From assembly GCA_947625385.1 (NCBI GenBank), contig CANQOB010000012.1, forward strand, positions 1 to 44,198: a DNA stretch of 44,198 bases, given 5' to 3'. Numbering within the stretch: the first letter of the stretch is position 1; the number at the start of each line of letters is the position of its first letter. Both the position numbers and the translations under genes were made by a program. The notes under the pieces are model-generated. The model had not been told where the DNA came from and did no database searches. It saw nothing but the letters and a program-made list of their open reading frames with translations. The DNA is from an uncultured Clostridia bacterium. GTDB taxonomy: Bacteria > Bacillota > Clostridia > Christensenellales > Borkfalkiaceae. This document shows, one piece after another, positions 40,003 to 44,198 of this stretch.

Positions 40003-41337
40003 TCAGGTCGGGAATGCGATATTCACCGTAAAGATGTGCTCCTCGGTTTTGAGATTCATCTCTCCGCCGTACTGCTCCACGATGTAGCGGATCGACCGCA
40101 TGCCGTAGCCGTGATACGCCTTGTCGGGTTTGGAAGTGAGGGGCAAACCGTCGCGGAATTCGATATCGCCCCTGAAGAGGTTCCTCACGGAAACGACGAC
40201 GAGAGCATTGTGCGCCCGCACTTGCAGACCGATGACGCGCTCTTCGCCGTCGAGCTTTTCCGCCGCCTCGATGGCGTTGCCGAGGAGATTGCCGAACAGG
40301 GAATAGATGTCCGCGCTGCTCATGAAAGTGAGCAGCGTCCCGTCCGCGATGCAGGAGAGCCGTATATTGTGCTTCTTGCAGTAGATGCTCTTCTCGGTGA
40401 GGATGACGTCGAGCGCCTCGTTGCCCGTCTTGACGTTGGCGTCATACATCTCGATCGCCGTTTCGAGTTCCTGCACATACTCCGTCGGCGGGAGCTTCCC
40501 CTCCCGGATCTGGTGTTTCAAGTCGTGGCACTTGATGTTGATGATGTCGATGTTCTCCTTCGCGAAGAAATACTGCTGCTTTTCGCGGCTGTGGATACGC
40601 TCGGAGAGTTCGAGCTCGCTCTGCGCCCGTAGCCGCCGCGGGAGCTCGAACATGAGAATGAGCGTGAGCAGGCAGCAGATGACGTTGTACAGGTGAACGA
40701 CGATGACTGCGATCTCGCTCGAATCCTCCGGCACGGAGTAAGTGATGACCGAGCTGATGACGATGTTGAAGAGCAAAACGGCAAAGCAAATGCCGACCAG
40801 CCAGATGCCCTTCATGGGGTAGAAGGTCTCTTCCTGCGATTTGAGGACGAAAATGGCGTGCAGAACGGCGTAGACGATGACGATCACGGAGATGTAGATG
40901 ACCATGGAGAAGGTCGTCCTGCCGTTGAGCTTGATCTCGGTGTCGCCGTAGAAGTCGGACGCGAGCCGCCCGTTGAGCCCGAGCAGCACGTTGACGCCCT
41001 CGTAAGCCTCCTGCGCGATGTGCTGGACGGTATACCCCGCAACGGCGCAGATGAGAATCTCTTTGAAGGAGCTTTTGTAGGAAAAACACAGCGCGGCGAG
41101 GCTCAGAAGGAACATGCCGAGAAAGTTGATGAAGCTGTACCACGCGGTCTGCGATACGCTCTCGACGTTGGGGATGAAGAAAGTCAAGCCCACCCCCAGA
41201 GCCAAAGAAAGAACGATTCGCAGCGCAAAGTGCCGCCGCGGGCGCAGCCTCCCCGCGAAAAACATCTCCGCGGCGAACAGTTCCGCCATGAAGATGGGAC
41301 GGTACCAGAACATGGGTTGTGCAACGTCGAAAAACAT
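40003..41337 (-). CDS. GHKL sensor histidine kinase, AgrC-like (cassette 2)
   Basis: A 444-residue paralogue of the kinase at 5001-6317. About six hydrophobic segments (residues 10-235) are followed by a short coiled coil, the phosphoacceptor block KCHDLKHQ with His271, an N box LFGNLLGNAIEAAE and a G box HGYGMRSIRYIVEQYGG. The membrane part is quite different from the first copy while the kinase part is close, as expected if the two sense different signals. It begins 10 bp after the regulator stop codon and forms one operon with it. No pheromone-type gene (AgrB/AgrD) is visible near it. The operator repeat begins 7 bp beyond its stop codon. Confidence 0.92.
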   Translation of the reverse strand: MFFDVAQPMFWYRPIFMAELFAAEMFFAGRLRPRRHFALRIVLSLALGVGLTFFIPNVESVSQTAWYSFINFLGMFLLSLAALCFSYKSSFKEILICAVAGYTVQHIAQEAYEGVNVLLGLNGRLASDFYGDTEIKLNGRTTFSMVIYISVIVIVYAVLHAIFVLKSQEETFYPMKGIWLVGICFAVLLFNIVISSVITYSVPEDSSEIAVIVVHLYNVICCLLTLILMFELPRRLRAQSELELSERIHSREKQQYFFAKENIDIINIKCHDLKHQIREGKLPPTEYVQELETAIEMYDANVKTGNEALDVILTEKSIYCKKHNIRLSCIADGTLLTFMSSADIYSLFGNLLGNAIEAAEKLDGEERVIGLQVRAHNALVVVSVRNLFRGDIEFRDGLPLTSKPDKAYHGYGMRSIRYIVEQYGGEMNLKTEEHIFTVNIAFPT

Positions 41338-41347
41338 TTCGCCCTCC

Positions 41348-42067
41348 TTATTCGCCGAAGAACTCCGCGACGCGCATGAGTACTTCCTTGCGCTTGCGCA
41401 CGCTGATCTGCAACTGCGCCGAACCGAGGTCGAGCGTGCAGTCCTTGATCTGCTTCAAAAAGCGCAGATTGACGAGAAAATATCTGCTGATACGGATGAA
41501 CCCGAGCCCTTTGAGCGCGGGCTCGAGATCGCGCATCTGTCCGTACGCATCCACTTCCCCCTTGGACGTATGGTAGATGAGCTTATGGTTGATGACTTCG
41601 ACGTAGACGATCTCCTCGACGGGCAGACGCAAGAGCCCGGTCTCCGTTCTCACCGTCACGCTGCCCAGCGTGCGGCGTTCCAGCCGCGCGAGCGCCCGCT
41701 CCATGACGAGCTTGAAGTTGGGATAGGTGACGGGCTTGACGATGTAGTCGAGCGCATCCACTTTGTAGCCTAAAACGGCGTACTGCGCCATGTCGGTGAT
41801 GAACACGATGATGATGTTTTTGTCCGATTTCCGGATCTCCTCCGCGATGCGCAGACCGTCGATGTCGGGAAGGTTGATGTCGAGCAAAAGGATGTCGAAG
41901 CAGTTTGCGCGGCAGGCGGACAAGAACTGTCCGCCATGGTCGAAAACCGTCCCCGAGAGCTCGTGCCCCGTCTTATTCGGCGGAATCTGCGCACGGAAAC
42001 GCTCGATATAGGTGAGTATCAACTCCTGGGCGGGTTGGCTATCCTCCACAATGGCTATCTCTATCAT
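41348..42067 (-). CDS. LytTR-family response regulator (cassette 2)
   Basis: A 239-residue regulator with receiver and LytTR DNA-binding domains. The receiver begins MIEIAIVEDS, with phosphoacceptor Asp63 in LLLDINLPDIDG and the conserved Lys in IVKPV. The LytTR domain occupies about 135-239 (for example GFIRISRYFLVNLRFLKQI). The open frame extends to 42130, but the region upstream of 42067 contains the promoter -10, and the ATG at 42067 has an AAGG site and starts exactly at the receiver fold, so it is chosen. It probably binds the direct repeats at 39965-39995 and controls the lipoprotein-GH3 operon. Confidence 0.92.
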   Translation of the reverse strand: MIEIAIVEDSQPAQELILTYIERFRAQIPPNKTGHELSGTVFDHGGQFLSACRANCFDILLLDINLPDIDGLRIAEEIRKSDKNIIIVFITDMAQYAVLGYKVDALDYIVKPVTYPNFKLVMERALARLERRTLGSVTVRTETGLLRLPVEEIVYVEVINHKLIYHTSKGEVDAYGQMRDLEPALKGLGFIRISRYFLVNLRFLKQIKDCTLDLGSAQLQISVRKRKEVLMRVAEFFGE

Positions 42068-42101
42068 TTTATGCGCCTTATTTTCATTTATTTTTTCCAT
42101 T

Positions 42102-42130
42102 ATTTTAGCATAGCGGATTCGAAAAAGCAA
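42102..42130 (-). promoter_or_regulatory. Promoter of the cassette 2 regulator-kinase operon
   Basis: On the minus strand, -35 TTGCTT (42125-42130), 17-bp spacer, -10 TAAAAT (42102-42107). This places the transcription start inside the longer open frame and supports the ATG at 42067. No 21-bp direct repeat is visible upstream. Confidence 0.6.
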
Positions 42131-42218
42131 CAGAAACGCAGAAAATATTTTTTGTAAAATTCGAAAAACTTCCCTGTTTTTTCAAAAAAATCGATATTTT
42201 TCAGACGAAATCCGAACT

Positions 42219-42245
42219 GCGGGCGGAACTTACAGTTCCGCCCGC
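42219..42245. repeat. Perfect 12-bp stem-loop in the intergenic region
   Basis: GCGGGCGGAACT/AGTTCCGCCCGC around a 3-nt TAC loop. There is no T run on either side, so it is not a standard terminator. It is one of three strong hairpins between 42131 and 42485; apart from these the stretch holds no gene. Confidence 0.75.
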
Positions 42246-42331
42246 GCGCGTAAAGAGAAGTCCGAAAAATTTTTTCATTCTTTCATAAAAAGAAAGCCTC
42301 GGGGAATGCGGCGGTTCCCTGCCGCCCACGC

Positions 42332-42370
42332 AAAAAAGAGCGCGCGGCGCAAAGTTCCTTTGCGCCGCGC
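42332..42370 (-). terminator. Terminator of the LRR_5 surface protein gene
   Basis: Perfect 13-bp stem GCGCGGCGCAAAG/CTTTGCGCCGCGC with a 3-nt loop, then TCTTTTTTG on the minus strand, about 115 bp beyond the stop codon at 42486. Confidence 0.85.
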
Positions 42371-42420
42371 GGGGTTTTGCGATATTTCGCAGTGTTATTG
42401 TTCTCCCCTCCCCTTGCGGG

Positions 42421-42450
42421 GGTTTCCGCAGAGTTTCCTCTGCGGAAACC
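42421..42450. repeat. Perfect 13-bp stem-loop near the 3' end of the LRR_5 gene
   Basis: GGTTTCCGCAGAG/CTCTGCGGAAACC around a TTTC loop, 36 bp after the stop codon and before the true terminator. With no T run, it could protect the mRNA 3' end or be part of a repeat family. Confidence 0.75.
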
Positions 42451-42485
42451 GAATTCAATGAAGAAGGGAATGTATAGGTGAATTT

Positions 42486-44198
42486 TTAGTCTTTACGGTC
42501 GGGCAGCATTGCCACTTCGGCGGGAGCGGAAGAGGCTGCGGGCATTGCGGAGATCTTGTCTGCGGTCTTTGTCCAACCTTTCGCCGCTTTATAGGCGTCT
42601 ACACTGCCTTCGGGCACATAGATGTGTTCCAGCGCGGGGCACCCCGAAAAGACAGTTGAATCGACTTTGGGCGGCGTCGTCGCTTTCACGGTGACCGTTT
42701 TGAGCTGAGGACAGTTGTTGCAGATCGCAACCAAAGAAGCCTCTGCGAACTTGTCTCCCAAAACGATGCTCGTCAGTTGAGGGCACGAAGCAAATCCATA
42801 TCCGCTGATCTTTGTAAGACTTTCGAATTCAACGGACGTGATCGCTGTATTGTCGAAACAGTTGCCTCCAAGGTATTCTGCCTTGGGAGCGGAAATAGAT
42901 TTGAGCGCAGTCGCTCCCTTGAATACGTTCGAGTCGATCTTTGTCACCTTGGGGAAATTCAAAGATTGAATCTTGGTATTATAGATGAACGAAGCATTGT
43001 AAACTTCGGTTACATCCTCAAAGGTCACAGAGGTTTGCGTATTGTACGGGAAGTAGAGATACAGGATTGTCCCGTCATAGGAGACGATCGCGTTGTTTAC
43101 GATCTTGAAGGAAGTATTGGCGGGGTCGATTGTAATCGATTTTACTTTATTGTAATTCGCTACATCGACATCGTTCTTGCTTCCCGTATTGCTCGGATTT
43201 AATCCGAAGAGTTCTCCGAGCTTCGGGAATTTCGTGAGATTGGCGGGAATCTTCATGTTGACATAATCACCCGTGTACTCTTGAAGAGAGCCGTCATCAT
43301 TGATTTTCCAGTCGGCATCGGACGCTTGTTGGAACCCGCATTCGCATGTGTCACCCTTGGAGAAGTCGTGCGCTGCGCGGGTCGTCTGGTCGATCGTGTC
43401 ATCCTTCGGGCACTTCTTCCAATGCTCTTCCGCATCATACGTCCATGTAGTGTACTTGTGGACGTGGATTCTCTCGACGTTGTCCTGCCCCACTTTCCAT
43501 TCGATGCGATACAGCCACGCGCCGTCGCTCGGGCAGCCGAGATTGGCGACGGACGGGAAGTACTGCCCGTTGAGAACGTTATATACTTTGAACGAATCTC
43601 CGGGAGTAAGCTCCACCTCGGCAGACCATGTATCTACGCCGTCGAAGGTCATATGTATGCAATTATTTTTGACGTTTGTATAGTCGGGCCACTGCGATTG
43701 AGGACGGGATTTGATCGTCCCGACGATGTACATGTCCTCCGTTGTCGTAGGAGCCGCCACGGGTTCTACGAGTTCCCAGCTCACATAATTGTCCTTCCAA
43801 GGCGCGGGTGCGGGCTTGGTATGTACGGTGAATTTGTAGATACCGTCTTTGCCCTTTGCGACGCCGACATCTTGGTTTCCCATATCCACGAACGTGCCGT
43901 TATTGTCCCTGATTTCGCTGAGTCCGAAATAGGTGCCGTCCGTCCAGACGAGGGCATTGTTTTCATCGCGCTCATCCTGGCGAATCTTGAACTTATCGCC
44001 GCCGGCGTAGATCTTGAATTGAATGGTGTAGAGCGTAAAGCCCTCGGCGTCTTTGTGCGGTTCTTTTTTGAGTTTGAAATCGGATTTGAGTTCCGTCCAG
44101 CTTGCGTTCTGCAAGTCGCCCGCGCCCGAACCTGTCGCCCAGAATTCGCGGGTGTCGAGGTCGGCGTCGGGGGTGTCGCCCGGGTCATCCGGGTTGTC
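42486..44198 (-). CDS. LRR_5 (BspA-like) surface protein with SusE/F-like modules, 5' end outside the window
   Basis: The reading frame is open to the last base of the window, so the gene is truncated at its 5' end; 570 residues are visible. The visible start is an Asp/Pro-rich linker (DNPDDPGDTPDADLDTREFW) like those after lipoprotein lipoboxes. Two beta-rich modules of the SusE/SusF starch-binding kind follow (about visible residues 28-145 and 150-250; for example MYIVGTIKSRPQSQWPDYTNVK). Then come one Cys repeat resembling those of the M60 protein (HWKKCPKDD, then TCECGF) and LRR_5/BspA-type repeats to the end (for example KIDSNVFKGATALKSISAPKAEYLGGNCF). Probably a glycan- or protein-binding surface protein. 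The internal TTG at 44114 is not a real start. Confidence 0.85.
   Translation of the reverse strand, partial: DNPDDPGDTPDADLDTREFWATGSGAGDLQNASWTELKSDFKLKKEPHKDAEGFTLYTIQFKIYAGGDKFKIRQDERDENNALVWTDGTYFGLSEIRDNNGTFVDMGNQDVGVAKGKDGIYKFTVHTKPAPAPWKDNYVSWELVEPVAAPTTTEDMYIVGTIKSRPQSQWPDYTNVKNNCIHMTFDGVDTWSAEVELTPGDSFKVYNVLNGQYFPSVANLGCPSDGAWLYRIEWKVGQDNVERIHVHKYTTWTYDAEEHWKKCPKDDTIDQTTRAAHDFSKGDTCECGFQQASDADWKINDDGSLQEYTGDYVNMKIPANLTKFPKLGELFGLNPSNTGSKNDVDVANYNKVKSITIDPANTSFKIVNNAIVSYDGTILYLYFPYNTQTSVTFEDVTEVYNASFIYNTKIQSLNFPKVTKIDSNVFKGATALKSISAPKAEYLGGNCFDNTAITSVEFESLTKISGYGFASCPQLTSIVLGDKFAEASLVAICNNCPQLKTVTVKATTPPKVDSTVFSGCPALEHIYVPEGSVDAYKAAKGWTKTADKISAMPAASSAPAEVAMLPDRKD

Noticed and set aside
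42201..42278. Possible 25-residue peptide (MKKFFGLLFTRAGG...) upstream of the cassette 2 regulator, considered as an AgrD-like signal
   Set aside because: No good ribosome binding site, no Cys for a thiolactone ring, no processing gene nearby, and it runs through a hairpin. Unlikely to be a pheromone.

Overview
The window (about 44 kb, G+C-rich, almost all genes on the minus strand) looks like the chromosome of an endospore-forming Clostridia-type Firmicute, probably gut-associated. The support is a sleB-ypeB germination pair, GHKL/LytTR two-component systems, the comEC-holA and cdaA neighbourhood, consensus sigma-A promoters with strong AGGAGG-type ribosome binding sites, and large secreted proteins (M60-type peptidase, GH3 enzymes, BspA/LRR proteins) typical of mucosal anaerobes. 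A Christensenellales-like host is a guess; nothing here fixes the genus.

Layout. 1-142: initiator tRNA with its own promoter. 515-7109: cassette 1, made of a LytTR regulator, a GHKL kinase, then a separate operon with an SGNH lipoprotein, a membrane-anchored GH3 enzyme and a four-helix membrane protein. 7224-13184: a 1944-residue M60-like surface peptidase with many binding modules. 13348-18570: an Ntn-hydrolase (proteasome-like) protein with an AT-rich gene, the NHEJ pair ligD and ku (divergent), and an AAC(3)-family acetyltransferase. 18719-23094: an NCS2 purine permease converging on the sleB-ypeB operon. 23234-25726: an epimerase-like protein coupled to a flavodoxin/ferredoxin protein. 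25849-35004: a tight housekeeping run, comEC-holA, then cdaA, a 40-residue membrane peptide, a DUF1015 protein, aspartate kinase, an unknown membrane protein and tex. 35092-42130: cassette 2, again LytTR regulator, GHKL kinase, then a CBM lipoprotein and a second GH3 enzyme. 42486-44198: the 3' part of an LRR_5 surface protein that runs off the right edge.

The most interesting system is the duplicated signalling/glycosidase cassette. In both copies the regulator-kinase operon is followed by its own terminator, then by a promoter carrying a perfect 9-10 bp direct repeat at exactly 21-bp spacing (4883-4912 and 39965-39995), which is the geometry LytTR regulators bind. The repeat sequence differs between copies. 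Downstream lie a lipoprotein and a domain-permuted GH3 enzyme with a membrane helix at each end. I read this as two insulated, self-contained sensor-to-surface-enzyme circuits derived from one ancestor. No AgrB/AgrD-like pheromone genes are visible, so the input signal is unknown.

Other observations of note are a proteasome-like protein with Ser in place of the catalytic Thr1, a YpeB with a roughly 230-residue highly basic cytoplasmic extension, a cdaA operon in which the CdaR partner seems reduced to a 40-residue single-helix peptide, a ComEC whose beta-lactamase-like domain has lost its metal-binding motif, and a DUF1015 protein that has lost its signature motifs.
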